The notes under the pieces: model-generated | What the model was told of the DNA's origin: nothing | The model's input: the letters and a program-made list of their open reading frames with translations, nothing else | The model's database searches: none | In this document: positions 34,569-43,940 of the stretch, one piece after another | Layout of the letters: each line of letters opens with the position of its first letter | Position numbering within the stretch: the first letter of the stretch is position 1 | Program-made: the position numbers and the translations under genes | Assembly (NCBI GenBank): GCA_023423655.1 | Contig: JAFAFE010000002.1 | Span: 81,706 to 145,705 of the forward strand | Direction: 5' to 3' | Origin: Pseudomonadota bacterium | GTDB lineage: Bacteria > Pseudomonadota > Alphaproteobacteria > Sphingomonadales > Sphingomonadaceae | Length of the DNA: 64,000 nt

Positions 34569-37500
34569 TTAAAAGCGGACTGATGCGCTAAACCCGATAA
34601 TACGGGGGTCCAATGTAAAAATATTGGTGCTGAGACCGGTATCATCGCTGTTGGTGAAGGTTCCGGTGATCGGCGCTTTATCGAATATATTTTTCACATA
34701 CGCCTGGAGCGCAAAATCGCCATCGCCTCTCGACAATGTAACGGCGAAATTGGCATTATCCCATGCTTTCAGCCTGTCATATTCTGTATTGAATACACGT
34801 GCAAAGCTTTTGTCCTGCCGGTAATAATCGCCGCGGAACGTCAATTTCCAATCACCCCCTTCCAGAAAGACACTATATTGAGCCCCTACATTGAATGTGT
34901 ATTTGGGGGCATTGGGCAATTCATTACCTTCCAGATTGGCATAAAAGCCCCGTCCGCCATTGGGAGCATCGGTCAAAGGATTATAGGTAAAACCGAGCAT
35001 GAGATCATAACGGTAATAAGGAAGGACATTCGGCAGATCGGGGTTGAATGTCCCGAAGCGCGCAGCGCCGGCACATAGCGCGGACAGCATCAACAGCTTT
35101 TGTTCGTCCAAAGTGGCATATTGAAGAATGGCTTCAACATGTTTTTTGGGTGCGATACAATTTGACGGCACCTGAATCCACGGTCGCAAAACCATCCAGT
35201 CGGGATTGCCCTGGGTGCGGTCCATCACATCAATTGATTGGGCACCCTTGCCGATGCGGGTCCGTAACAATCCCAAAGTGGCATCGAGGCGGAAATTTCG
35301 CGACGGACGCCAGGCCGCTTCCAGTTCCAACCCCCATGTCGATGCGTTGAAATTTTCGTTCAAAGAGATGCGGTCGACAATCTGGGAAATCTGGTAATCT
35401 TTATACATATTGTAAAAGGCCGAGGCATTGAGGATGAACCGTCCCCCGTCAAAGCTGTTCTTGCTGCCGATTTCAAAAGCCGTCACATATTCGGGCCGGA
35501 ATGTTTCGGGCAAGGGCTGATATTGAATGACTTTCGGATTAATGTCGGCGCGCGGCGGGTTTGCGCCGCCGCCTTTATAACCTCGCGAAATGGAAGCATA
35601 TAAGAGGCTGTCATCGGTAAAGGAAAATCGCGGTTTCCAATCCACCACAAACCGGCCGGTGAAGGCACCCCATTTCTGGACAGTGTCGGGAAGATTGTGA
35701 AAACCGCGCGTGATAGAGCCGCCGGACACAGGGCCGGGGCGATCGGGAATGGTTTCATGCGCACCGAGCAAAAGCTGACTTGGCACCGGCGTCGCAATTT
35801 TTTTGTCGTGGGTGTAACGTAACCCTAAAGTAAATTTCAAATCCTCATTGGGTTGCCAGTAAAATTCCCCGAACAAAGCTTGTGATTTTGTCCGTACCGG
35901 ATTTTTACTGCGGAAATAATTATGGCCATCTTCTGGGCCTTGGCCAATGGGGTTGGGATCAACCCAAAGACAATCCGGTCGTCTTCCTCCCGGCTCACCG
36001 CAATTTTTCGTTGCCATCCCGCCAAAGGAACTAATGTCCCTGTTATAATTATATTGGGCGATAAAGGTGAAAAGATTATTATAAACAAAATAATCATCCA
36101 GAGATTTGAAATCGAGATAATTTGCGCCCAGATTAAAATTGAACGGACCATCGAACGATGACTGCAATCGTAATTCTTGCGACCATTGCCGGTTATCGGA
36201 CCGGCTAAGATCGGCGGATAAAATACGGTTGGAAGCGCCCAATTGTGGATCGGTGAATATGCCACCAGGCGTGGGTCCTGGAGTAGTAACCGGCACAAAA
36301 TTAGATGGGTTACTGCTAAGAATGGATGAATCATTGAATACCGGGGCAGACAGGAACCGGTTATAATCTTGCGACGAATAATATTGATCTTCGGAATAAG
36401 CGGTCTGGGAAATTAATTTCAGATTATCACCTAATGCCGCCTCCATATTCAATTGGAATACATCATTATTGGCCCGGAAAACCGGATCATAGCTTGTTTC
36501 GATTTCCCTTAAATTCCGGGACTGGACCACATTGCCATAAGGGTCGGTTCCACGGTTAATCGGAAAAACCAAATTTCGCAGCGAGTTTGGGTCGCGCCCC
36601 ATGCTCATATTGATTTGCAGATAATAAATATAGGCCAGCGATGCTCCGTTCGGCGCGCCAAAGGCTGCGTCGTCATAAAGCGATGCGGGCTTACACCCTT
36701 GGCTGAAACGGTTTTGCAGGAAGGGGGAAATGGCGGTTCCGTTCACTTCGGTCAAGCCGGGGTCGCGCGTACAAAGCTGTTTGCCTGTGCGCGAGCGGTT
36801 GTCATCCTCTTCGAAATGCTGCCAGATGAAATTTGCTTTGAAACGGTCGCTCGGTTCCCATGCGATCGTCGCGCGCGTGGACCATAAATCGCGCCCGTTC
36901 ACATGTTTTTGGGTATAGGTGTTATAATCAAAGCCCTGACGCTTGGTCATCGCGCCCGCGACGCGCACGGCCAGCGTATCGCCGAGGGGGATATTGACCA
37001 TACCCGACAGGCGGCGGGTTTCATAACTGCCTACCTCGCCCTTCATGTCCGCTTCAAAGCGGTGGCTGGGCAATTCGGGCAGGACATTGACGACGCCAGC
37101 CGTCGCGTTGCGGCCATAGAGTGTGCCTTGCGGGCCGCGCAGGACTTCGACACGCTGGAGATCGAAAAACTCCGCTTCGAACAAGCGGTTGCGGATGAGC
37201 GGGGTGTTGTTGAAACTGACCGCCACCGCCGGGTCATTCGACGCCGATATGGCCTTGGTGCCGATCCCGCGGATAGTGAAATCATATCCGCTGAAATTGC
37301 TTTTGGAAAAATTGACGTTGGGCACGGCGCGGACAAGTTCGGACCCGCCTTCAATCTTGTGGTCATCCAGCCCCTGCGCAGAAATGGCGGTCACCGCGAT
37401 CGGGACATTTTGAAGCTTTTCCTCTTTCTTTTGCGCGGTGACGATAATGTCTTCGCCGCTATCTTCCATCGGAGCGCTGGCCGATTCCGGAACGGGCGGA

Positions 37501-37844
37501 GCCGTTTGTATTTCGGCCGCACTGGCCTTTAAAACGACGACATAAACATTACCATCGCGGCGGAAGCTTAGCCCGCTACCATTCAATAGCGTGCGCAATG
37601 CCGCATCGGGCGCGGCAACCACATTGATTTTGGCGCTGCGCTTGCGGGCCGTGAGGTGCGCATCAGCCATGATGGTGATTTTACCCTGCCGCGCAAATTC
37701 GCGCAGAGCCGTATCAAGCGACTGTGACGCGATATTGAACCTCACCCGTTCTTGCGCCTGTGCCGGTGTTGCGATTGTGACTGCACATATTAACGCAGTG
37801 CTCGCGAATAATTGCCGCTGAACACTGCCCGCCCAATTTGCCAT
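34569..37844 (-). CDS. TonB-dependent transducer with STN domain (FecA-type)
   Basis: A 1091-residue outer-membrane receptor. After the signal peptide (about 1-30) comes an STN domain (about 33-105; FNIASQSLDTALREFARQGKITIMAD), the module that signals to FecR-type anti-sigma factors. Then follow the TonB-box region (DIIVTAQKKEEKLQNVPIAV), the plug with VEVLRGPQGTLYGRNATAGVVN, and a barrel ending in VRF. The STN domain makes it the likely partner of the sigma/FecR pair at 39130-40736, although that pair lies on the other strand with a TetR gene in between. Ligand unknown. Its 3' half has noticeably lower GC than its 5' third. Confidence 0.93.
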   Translation of the reverse strand: MANWAGSVQRQLFASTALICAVTIATPAQAQERVRFNIASQSLDTALREFARQGKITIMADAHLTARKRSAKINVVAAPDAALRTLLNGSGLSFRRDGNVYVVVLKASAAEIQTAPPVPESASAPMEDSGEDIIVTAQKKEEKLQNVPIAVTAISAQGLDDHKIEGGSELVRAVPNVNFSKSNFSGYDFTIRGIGTKAISASNDPAVAVSFNNTPLIRNRLFEAEFFDLQRVEVLRGPQGTLYGRNATAGVVNVLPELPSHRFEADMKGEVGSYETRRLSGMVNIPLGDTLAVRVAGAMTKRQGFDYNTYTQKHVNGRDLWSTRATIAWEPSDRFKANFIWQHFEEDDNRSRTGKQLCTRDPGLTEVNGTAISPFLQNRFSQGCKPASLYDDAAFGAPNGASLAYIYYLQINMSMGRDPNSLRNLVFPINRGTDPYGNVVQSRNLREIETSYDPVFRANNDVFQLNMEAALGDNLKLISQTAYSEDQYYSSQDYNRFLSAPVFNDSSILSSNPSNFVPVTTPGPTPGGIFTDPQLGASNRILSADLSRSDNRQWSQELRLQSSFDGPFNFNLGANYLDFKSLDDYFVYNNLFTFIAQYNYNRDISSFGGMATKNCGEPGGRRPDCLWVDPNPIGQGPEDGHNYFRSKNPVRTKSQALFGEFYWQPNEDLKFTLGLRYTHDKKIATPVPSQLLLGAHETIPDRPGPVSGGSITRGFHNLPDTVQKWGAFTGRFVVDWKPRFSFTDDSLLYASISRGYKGGGANPPRADINPKVIQYQPLPETFRPEYVTAFEIGSKNSFDGGRFILNASAFYNMYKDYQISQIVDRISLNENFNASTWGLELEAAWRPSRNFRLDATLGLLRTRIGKGAQSIDVMDRTQGNPDWMVLRPWIQVPSNCIAPKKHVEAILQYATLDEQKLLMLSALCAGAARFGTFNPDLPNVLPYYRYDLMLGFTYNPLTDAPNGGRGFYANLEGNELPNAPKYTFNVGAQYSVFLEGGDWKLTFRGDYYRQDKSFARVFNTEYDRLKAWDNANFAVTLSRGDGDFALQAYVKNIFDKAPITGTFTNSDDTGLSTNIFTLDPRIIGFSASVRF

Positions 37845-38277
37845 TTTTAGGTCCTCCCTATTTTGTCAGGTTGCCAAACGGCACATTTTGTATCCGTCTG
37901 ACCCCCTATAAGACGCATTGCAATCAGGAGGGGGGGGATCGTTTTCTAAAAAAAATTCACTTTTTTTTATTTTGTCGGGCCCTTGGTTTGGACACTGATG
38001 TCAATTTCCGAAATATTTCAAAAGGAAAAGGCGCGTCGCATAATGCGGCCCGCTATTAAAAAAAATTTTTCTATTGTGGGGCTCCCCCCGCATCCGGTCC
38101 GGCTGCGTCTATTAAACAGCGACGATCACAATGCGTTTGGTGCCGGATAGCCGTATTTACGAAAATGGCTGCCCGGCTACGCCAGAATGAGGAAGCCATG
38201 ACGCCATGACCAATTTGCCCTTCACCACCGGACAATATCCCGTTTTCCGCATCCCCTTGCGGTCGATCGTGTGACCG
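37845..38277. other. Promoter region between STN receptor and TetR genes
   Basis: A 433-base divergent spacer without a gene. It is A/T-rich at 37930-38075, with long A and T runs. A dyad-like 12-mer ACTGATGTCAAT at 37994-38005 differs by two bases from the palindrome ATTGACGTCAAT at 38960-38971 upstream of the sigma gene. Confidence 0.5.
37994..38005. promoter_or_regulatory. Candidate TetR operator upstream of STN receptor
   Basis: ACTGATGTCAAT matches 10 of 12 positions of the perfect palindrome before the sigma/FecR operon. It lies 150 bases upstream of the receptor start. A shared operator for the TetR protein encoded between the two sites is inferred. Confidence 0.3.
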
Positions 38278-38892
38278 ATGGTGACTGCATCCCGTAAGCG
38301 ACGGCATAGAAAGGCCGAAGTTGCACGCGAACAAGGTTTGGCGGCAGCAAGACGTTTATTGCTCAAAGGTGGACCTGCGGCCGTTACCCTCGTCAATGTG
38401 GGGCAAGAAGTCGGAATGGGCCATTCCAATATCCTCCATCATTTCGGATCGGCGACCAATCTCCAGCATGATCTGATGCGCGAAATGATCCAGGACCTGT
38501 CGACCGCCTTGGGCGAGGCTGCGGTCGAGCCTGCCTCAGGCAAGCCTCTAAGCCGGTCTATGGTCGCCAAGACATTCAAGGCTTTCGGTAGGCAAGGGGG
38601 CGGACTGTTGGCCGCATGGCTGGTCCTTTCCAATTCCACGGACCATTTGAACATGATCGACGGGGCAATCGATGAGCTTAAAGCTACATTACTGGCCTCC
38701 GGTTCCTCACAAATTGTGGAGGAGAATATTTCCTCTATCATTCTGGTTGTTGCCTTGTGTGCGCTGGGCGATGCATTAATCGGTAAATATCTAAAGACCA
38801 TGCTCGACCTTCCAGCCGATGCCAGCGAGACATTTTTGTCCGATATCCTGTCTGTTATCTTATCGAATGACCCTAATATGTTGAACTTATAG
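38278..38892 (+). CDS. TetR-like transcriptional regulator
   Basis: A 204-residue regulator with a basic N-terminus (RKRRHRK) and a TetR-type helix-turn-helix at about residues 18-64 (LLLKGGPAAVTLVNVGQEVGMGHSNILHHFGSATNL), then a helical ligand domain. The helix-turn-helix is recognisable but diverged from the usual TxxxIAxxAGVSxGxxYxYF pattern. It sits between the STN TonB receptor (divergent) and the sigma/FecR pair (same strand, 237 bases on) and is the natural candidate to control one or both. Confidence 0.8.
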   Translation: MVTASRKRRHRKAEVAREQGLAAARRLLLKGGPAAVTLVNVGQEVGMGHSNILHHFGSATNLQHDLMREMIQDLSTALGEAAVEPASGKPLSRSMVAKTFKAFGRQGGGLLAAWLVLSNSTDHLNMIDGAIDELKATLLASGSSQIVEENISSIILVVALCALGDALIGKYLKTMLDLPADASETFLSDILSVILSNDPNMLNL

Positions 38893-38954
38893 GAAAGATA
38901 TAAATCCCAGTCTGCACAAATATTATCGCGGGCGCTGATCGCTTTTCTGCAATT

Positions 38955-38971
38955 CTTGACATTGACGTCAA
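38955..38971 (+). promoter_or_regulatory. Palindrome with overlapping -35 box before the sigma gene
   Basis: The perfect 12-base palindrome ATTGACGTCAAT at 38960-38971 directly follows and touches a consensus TTGACA at 38955-38960, about 165 bases upstream of the sigma start. A repressor bound here would cover the -35 region. No convincing -10 box was found. Confidence 0.4.
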
Positions 38972-39129
38972 TATGCCGATCTTTTCCTGTCTGAACAGGA
39001 GAGGATAATGATTCACAGACGCCACGGAAAATGCGGTGAGCGCTTCGACGCGCATAAAAAATTTGTAAAAAAATTGTTCCGCTATCCCCCCGACCTCCTC
39101 CGTCTTGCGTCTTTAAGAGGGAGTGAAGC

Positions 39130-39741
39130 GTGCAGGGCGCTACATTCCCCATCAATTCCGGCGGCAAAAAGGAGGTCGCGCGCGGCAAGAATATTATGGT
39201 TGCAGCCGATTGGTATCCTGTCATGACGGCGCAGTCGCCGCAGCCGCCACTGCAATTTGCAGATCGGGCGCAACGCTATGCCCCGGCTCTTCGCCACTAT
39301 TTTAGCCGACGGGTACCAGCGTCAGATGTCGAAGATTTGGTGCAGGATGTTTTTGTAAGGATGCAAGCGGCTCAATCCAGACAGCCGATTCAAAATATCG
39401 AGCGCTACATGTTTGTGATAGCACGCAATGTTCTTGTAAGCCAGAATCGCAAACGCACTGCCAGACGGTTCCGCTTGCATAGTGAATTAAAAGAATCCCG
39501 GGATTATGCGGATGAAATTACGCCCGAACGCATCGTCATAGCAAAGGAAGAATATGAACGGGTCATGCAATCTATTCTGGACCTTCCCCCAAGGGCAAGG
39601 GCTGCGTTTCAATTTCACAGATTTGATAATTTGACTTACCAGGAAATCGCCGATCGTATGTGTATCTCGAAAGAATCTGTAAAAGAGCTTATGCATCGGG
39701 CGCTGGTTCGTATCGCAATGGAAATGGATACAGACGAATGA
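39130..39741 (+). CDS. FecI-type ECF sigma factor
   Basis: A 203-residue extracytoplasmic-function sigma factor. Region 2 spans about 45-110 (YFSRRVPASDVEDLVQDVFVRM; NIERYMFVIARNVL), and region 4 about 135-195 (LDLPPRARAAFQFHRFDNLTYQEIADRMCISKESVKELMHRAL). The start is GTG 39130 behind GAGGGAG at six bases; ATG 39196 is an alternative that would still keep both regions. Its stop overlaps the FecR start (ATGA). It should be held by FecR and released when the STN-bearing receptor binds ligand, then transcribe the receptor gene. Confidence 0.92.
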   Translation: MQGATFPINSGGKKEVARGKNIMVAADWYPVMTAQSPQPPLQFADRAQRYAPALRHYFSRRVPASDVEDLVQDVFVRMQAAQSRQPIQNIERYMFVIARNVLVSQNRKRTARRFRLHSELKESRDYADEITPERIVIAKEEYERVMQSILDLPPRARAAFQFHRFDNLTYQEIADRMCISKESVKELMHRALVRIAMEMDTDE

Positions 39742-40736
39742 AAGCCCCTCTTGCGAAGCTTGATGATGATGCAAGGGCGCAGGCTGCGCACTGGATGGTT
39801 TTGCATCAATCAGGCGAAATGACAGAAGCGGACGAGCAAAAGTTTTTTGCTTGGATAGAGGCATCGCCTGAAAATCAACGCGCATTTGAAAAGATGCAGC
39901 GGGGCTGGGCGGCATCTCGATTGGTTGCGCAGGAGCCCGAAATCCTCGCCATGAGGAAGAAGGTGCAATCCCGCTACACCAATGGGCGCTACAATAATAT
40001 CGTGGCGCTCGCCGCTACAATTGCCTTGTTCGTGGTGCCGTCCGTCGTGGCGTTGGAAAAATATCTTGAACCCGCTCCCGATAGTTCAAGTGCGCCGCAA
40101 GCATTTTTGACGCAATTGGGCCAACGTGCGGACATAACATTGGCTGACGGTTCTGCGGTCAAGCTCGATTCCGAAACCAATATGGTCGCACGAAATTTGC
40201 CGACATCCCGCAACGTAGTGTTGAAAAGCGGGCGCGCTTATTTTGATGTCGCCAAAAATCCGGACCGCCCCTTCACCGTTATCGCGAACGGAAAAGCTAT
40301 CCGGGCATTGGGCACCGCATTTTCCGTCAGCATTGACGGCAATGATGTCGTGGTAACTTTGGTCGAAGGTAAGGTGCGCGTGACAGATGTTGGCGGAACC
40401 GAAACGAGCGTTGAAATGACCCCCGGACGGCAATTAATTGCACGCAAGAACCAGAATTGGACGATGAAATCGGTCGACAGCAGCAAAGAGGAAAGCTGGA
40501 CAATCGGAAAACTCACTTATATGCGCGATCCGTTATCTAAAGCGGTTTACGATATGAATCGCTATTCCAAGAAAAAAATCATTTTTGAAAATGGAAGAGT
40601 TCCACAGAAAAACATCATTGGCGTTTTTGATGCGGGCGATGTGGACAGTTTTGTTACAGCAATCGAATTGAACGATATCGCCAAGACTGTAGAAACAAGG
40701 GATGATGCCATCATTCTTCGCGAAAATTTTCACTGA
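39738..40736 (+). CDS. FecR-type anti-sigma factor / signal relay
   Basis: A 332-residue inner-membrane protein. A cytosolic anti-sigma segment (DUF4880, residues 5-50, with HWMVLHQSGEMTEADEQKFFAWIEASPENQRAFE) precedes one transmembrane helix (about 92-114). The periplasmic FecR domain carries RTFAV-like PFTVIANGKAIRALGTAFSV, and a DUF4974-type end (MNRYSKKKIIFEN) contacts the receptor STN domain in known systems. The ATG overlaps the sigma stop by four bases; the longer open frame from 39660 lies inside the sigma gene and is rejected. It relays ligand occupancy of a TonB transducer to the sigma factor. Confidence 0.92.
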   Translation: MKAPLAKLDDDARAQAAHWMVLHQSGEMTEADEQKFFAWIEASPENQRAFEKMQRGWAASRLVAQEPEILAMRKKVQSRYTNGRYNNIVALAATIALFVVPSVVALEKYLEPAPDSSSAPQAFLTQLGQRADITLADGSAVKLDSETNMVARNLPTSRNVVLKSGRAYFDVAKNPDRPFTVIANGKAIRALGTAFSVSIDGNDVVVTLVEGKVRVTDVGGTETSVEMTPGRQLIARKNQNWTMKSVDSSKEESWTIGKLTYMRDPLSKAVYDMNRYSKKKIIFENGRVPQKNIIGVFDAGDVDSFVTAIELNDIAKTVETRDDAIILRENFH

Positions 40737-40838
40737 ATATGCTGTCACGCTCTCAGCATCTGTCTCCAAAACAAAAGCAACGGGATGCCAAGCGTTATAG
40801 CGCGTAACACCCCGTCGCAGGAGGGAGATGGCTTTTTC

Positions 40839-41546
40839 TTATTTCAACGCATTATGGAAGATTGGCAGAAGGTCTTTCTTTTCCTGTGCGGTGAGGGTGA
40901 AAAGCGGCTTGTCGGTGACCATCGGACCGGCGCGGGTTTCGATGATCGTGGTGGTTGCATCCTGCCCGATTGGCGGGTCTTCGGGGCGCACGCCCAATTG
41001 TTCGCGCCGCTCTTTTGAAACCTCATAGAAATGCGGAGTTGCAGTGCGCTTATTTTCAAAGGTGGTCACAAATTCCGCGCCCAGATCCTGGCCGCTCTTG
41101 CGGTCCCGCAAGGTCCAGATTGCGATGGTCGGACCCATCGACGCATAAACGCGCTGGAGCCGTTTGAAATAGGCACGATCGGGCGAATCGGTTTCGACGC
41201 TGCCATCCTTGCGCGGCACGCCGATGAAGCGGACTTTTTTATAGGTGCCGTCCTCGTACCAATATTCATTCACCTGATAATAGACATTGCCATAGACCTG
41301 CATATTTTTGCGGGCGCGATATTGTTGCATCAAATTGCCCTTGCGGTCGCGCACGTAAAAATGGCTGTCCCACACGCCGACATTGGCGGCCATATTGGGG
41401 TTGCCGAGAAGCTCCCATGTGCCAAGGTCGCTGGCTTCGGCGCTGGTGCCGGGGACGACAGGTGCCTCGCTTGCGGAGGTTGCAAAAACCGGTGCGCTGA
41501 GGGCGAGCGCCGTCAATGCACCAAAATGGGCCCAAAACTTCATCAT
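40839..41546 (-). CDS. Secreted protein of unknown function between FecR and TonB receptor
   Basis: A 235-residue protein with a signal peptide ending PVFATS at about residue 24. The mature part is rich in Tyr and charged residues (GVWDSHFYVRDRKGNLMQQYRA; QVNEYWYEDGTYKKVRF), suggesting a beta-rich periplasmic fold. Family not recognised. It follows a TonB receptor gene on the same strand after 26 bases, so the two are probably one transcript, and it may process or bind the imported compound. Two adjacent ATGs exist; the second (41543) has the better distance to AAGGAG. Confidence 0.75.
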   Translation of the reverse strand: MMKFWAHFGALTALALSAPVFATSASEAPVVPGTSAEASDLGTWELLGNPNMAANVGVWDSHFYVRDRKGNLMQQYRARKNMQVYGNVYYQVNEYWYEDGTYKKVRFIGVPRKDGSVETDSPDRAYFKRLQRVYASMGPTIAIWTLRDRKSGQDLGAEFVTTFENKRTATPHFYEVSKERREQLGVRPEDPPIGQDATTTIIETRAGPMVTDKPLFTLTAQEKKDLLPIFHNALK

Positions 41547-41572
41547 TTTCTCCTTCGTTGTTGAGTGGGGGA

Positions 41573-43696
41573 TCAGAATTTATGCCGGAGCGTCAGCTTC
41601 CATTCCCGCGGTTTGGCCGGAACGACCGCGGCTGCGGTGCCGATCTGGATGGCGGTTTCCTGATAATGTTCATTGGCAAGGTTGGTCGCGGCAAGGATGA
41701 CGCCCCACCGTTCATCTTCACTTTCCCATTCAATATTGGCGTTGACGAGATAGACCGAAGGCACGCGCAAACGCGGCACCGGGCTGACCCCAAGCTGGTA
41801 GTCGGCGCGATAGGCGACGGTCGATCCGACCGCGATTTTGCCGAACCCGTCAAAATATTTGTCCCAGTTGAAGCCTGCGCTCCATGACAAAGCGGGGGTG
41901 CTTGGCACATCGGTGGAATTAAGCCGGACGGGCTGCGAACTGGCCTCCAGATTTTTATAATGGTCGGCCATGGTGGACAATGTGCCGATAAGCCGGAAAT
42001 TGGAGGTGATGGCGGCGGTCGCTTCGGCTTCGACACCTTGGACAACCGCGCCGCCTGCATTGCTGATAAGCGTCGCATTGCCCGCGCCGACAAAATTGGT
42101 GAGCTGGAGGTCTTTAAAATTATTGTAGAAATAAGCGATGTTGAGCCGCAGCTTGCGGTCGAATAGCTCCGATTTTACCCCCGCTTCCCACGCCTGGACC
42201 TTTTCCGCTTCAAACGGTGTGGACATGGCCAACGCATTGAGCGCGCGGCCATTAAAGCCCCCGCCCTTGAAGCCGCTCGAATAGGAGGCATAGACCATTA
42301 TGTCTTTGCTGGCCTTGAACTGGACATCGATTTTGGGCGTAAATTCGCTAAAGCTTTTGCGCGCATCGACAATCGCCCCATTGGCCAGCACGGCCTGCAA
42401 AATTTTGCGGTCATGCGTCCAGCGGCCGCCCAATGTTGCTGAAAAACGGTCGGAGAAATTGACCGTCGCTTGACCGAACAAGGCATAGCTGGTGGTCGAT
42501 GCGCGGTCGAGACGGGTATAGCTTGTCGGCAAGCCCGACCCGATGCGGCCATTGCTCTTTTCGTGAAACGCATAAGCGCCCATCAACAGGTCCACATGGT
42601 CATTGAACAGGCCGTCCGGCTGGAATTTCAGCTCATGCGACATTTGTTTATTGTCGAGCGTGTCGTCCATCATGCCAAGGTCGGGACGCTGCCCGCCGGT
42701 AAGGTCGGCGCTCACATCATTGTCGATCCAAATGAGGCTGCCGATATATTGGAGGTTGAACCCGTCCGGCTTCCATGTTGCATCAATATTGGCGTTGGTT
42801 TCGCGGTAGCGGCTGAACGCGCGTTCAAGGGCACTGGTTTCGAACATCGAGCGATAAAGCGGCTCCATGTTGGTGCCGGGAGCAAGCGGGGTTGCGGTCA
42901 TGCCATCGCCGCTATCGCGCATATGGCCGGCGCGAAGGATGATGTCCCATTCCGGATCGCCATGATAGCGTAAGGTCGCGCGGATATTGCTGGCCTCGCG
43001 ATTATTGACATGGATGCCGAGTGCGCGGTTGAAGGTGCGTCCATCCCTTTTGGTCCACAGACCGGACAGGCTTGCCGAAAGTCCGTCGCTGATCGGGCCT
43101 GCCAACAAGCCGCGCACCCGCCAATAATCATAGCTGCCATAGGTCGCATCCGCTTCCATCCGCACCTTGCTGCCGGGGCGATAGGTCACGACCTTGAGCG
43201 CGCCGACCATCGTGTTGCGCCCGTACAGCGTGCCTTGGGGGCCGCGCAAAATTTCGATCCGCTCGATGTCCGGCAATTCCAGATTAAGCCCGCCGCCGCG
43301 CGCCTGGTAAATATCGTCAATATAAAAGCCCACCGCTTGTTCGGTCGTTGCGGTGAGGGAATCATTCGATCCTGCCCCGCGCATGAAGGCGCGCACCGCG
43401 CTCGGCGAGGACGACCCTGCCGCGAGAACGAGGTTGGGAACGGTGGCCGTAATATCCTTAAGTTCGGCGACCCCTTGGGCGCTGAGCTGGTTCGCGCTTA
43501 CGGTGGTGACGGCGATGGGGACATCCTGCAAATTTTGCTCGCGCCGCTGCGCTGTCACGATAATGTCGCCGACCCCGATGTCGCTGGTTGTATCCTCGTC
43601 CATTTGCGCGTCTTGTGCGGTAACCGGAACGGTGGGCAGCAATAGCGGGCAGGTCGCCAATAATAGGGAACGGAAGCGGGGGAGCCTGGGGCGCAT
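41573..43696 (-). CDS. TonB-dependent receptor
   Basis: A 707-residue receptor without an STN domain. The signal peptide ends TVPVTAQ, DIIVTAQRREQNLQDVPIAV forms the TonB-box region, the plug holds IEILRGPQGTLYGRNTMVGALKV, and the barrel ends LTLRHKF. The start at 43696 follows GAGGAAAA and gives the signal peptide; an open frame upstream to 43852 does not. It heads a probable two-gene unit with the secreted protein at 40839-41546. A LytTR regulator gene lies 244 bases upstream on the same strand. Ligand unknown. Confidence 0.92.
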   Translation of the reverse strand: MRPRLPRFRSLLLATCPLLLPTVPVTAQDAQMDEDTTSDIGVGDIIVTAQRREQNLQDVPIAVTTVSANQLSAQGVAELKDITATVPNLVLAAGSSSPSAVRAFMRGAGSNDSLTATTEQAVGFYIDDIYQARGGGLNLELPDIERIEILRGPQGTLYGRNTMVGALKVVTYRPGSKVRMEADATYGSYDYWRVRGLLAGPISDGLSASLSGLWTKRDGRTFNRALGIHVNNREASNIRATLRYHGDPEWDIILRAGHMRDSGDGMTATPLAPGTNMEPLYRSMFETSALERAFSRYRETNANIDATWKPDGFNLQYIGSLIWIDNDVSADLTGGQRPDLGMMDDTLDNKQMSHELKFQPDGLFNDHVDLLMGAYAFHEKSNGRIGSGLPTSYTRLDRASTTSYALFGQATVNFSDRFSATLGGRWTHDRKILQAVLANGAIVDARKSFSEFTPKIDVQFKASKDIMVYASYSSGFKGGGFNGRALNALAMSTPFEAEKVQAWEAGVKSELFDRKLRLNIAYFYNNFKDLQLTNFVGAGNATLISNAGGAVVQGVEAEATAAITSNFRLIGTLSTMADHYKNLEASSQPVRLNSTDVPSTPALSWSAGFNWDKYFDGFGKIAVGSTVAYRADYQLGVSPVPRLRVPSVYLVNANIEWESEDERWGVILAATNLANEHYQETAIQIGTAAAVVPAKPREWKLTLRHKF

Positions 43697-43940
43697 TGCA
43701 TTTTCCTCTCGATCTGGATGTCCGCTGAAGCGGTTTTTATTTTTGTTAGATTTGCATCGTTCCTGCGCATGGCTTCGGCCTGCGAGAAGCGTTGGCGACA
43801 CATGCCGGAACAGCCATCGGGCTATCGGGCATCGGCTTTCAAACCAAAGCAAACTCGTGCAATTTCACGAAATCAGATTTCGCGAAGCATGGCATTTCAC
43901 GAAAAATGGGCCTGAAGTAGTTATGCCGAAGACGAGAGGA

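Noticed and set aside
39008..39226. 72-codon frame with GGAGAGGATA before its ATG
   Set aside because: It overlaps the sigma-factor start in another frame and its product shows no features. A leader peptide is possible but unsupported.
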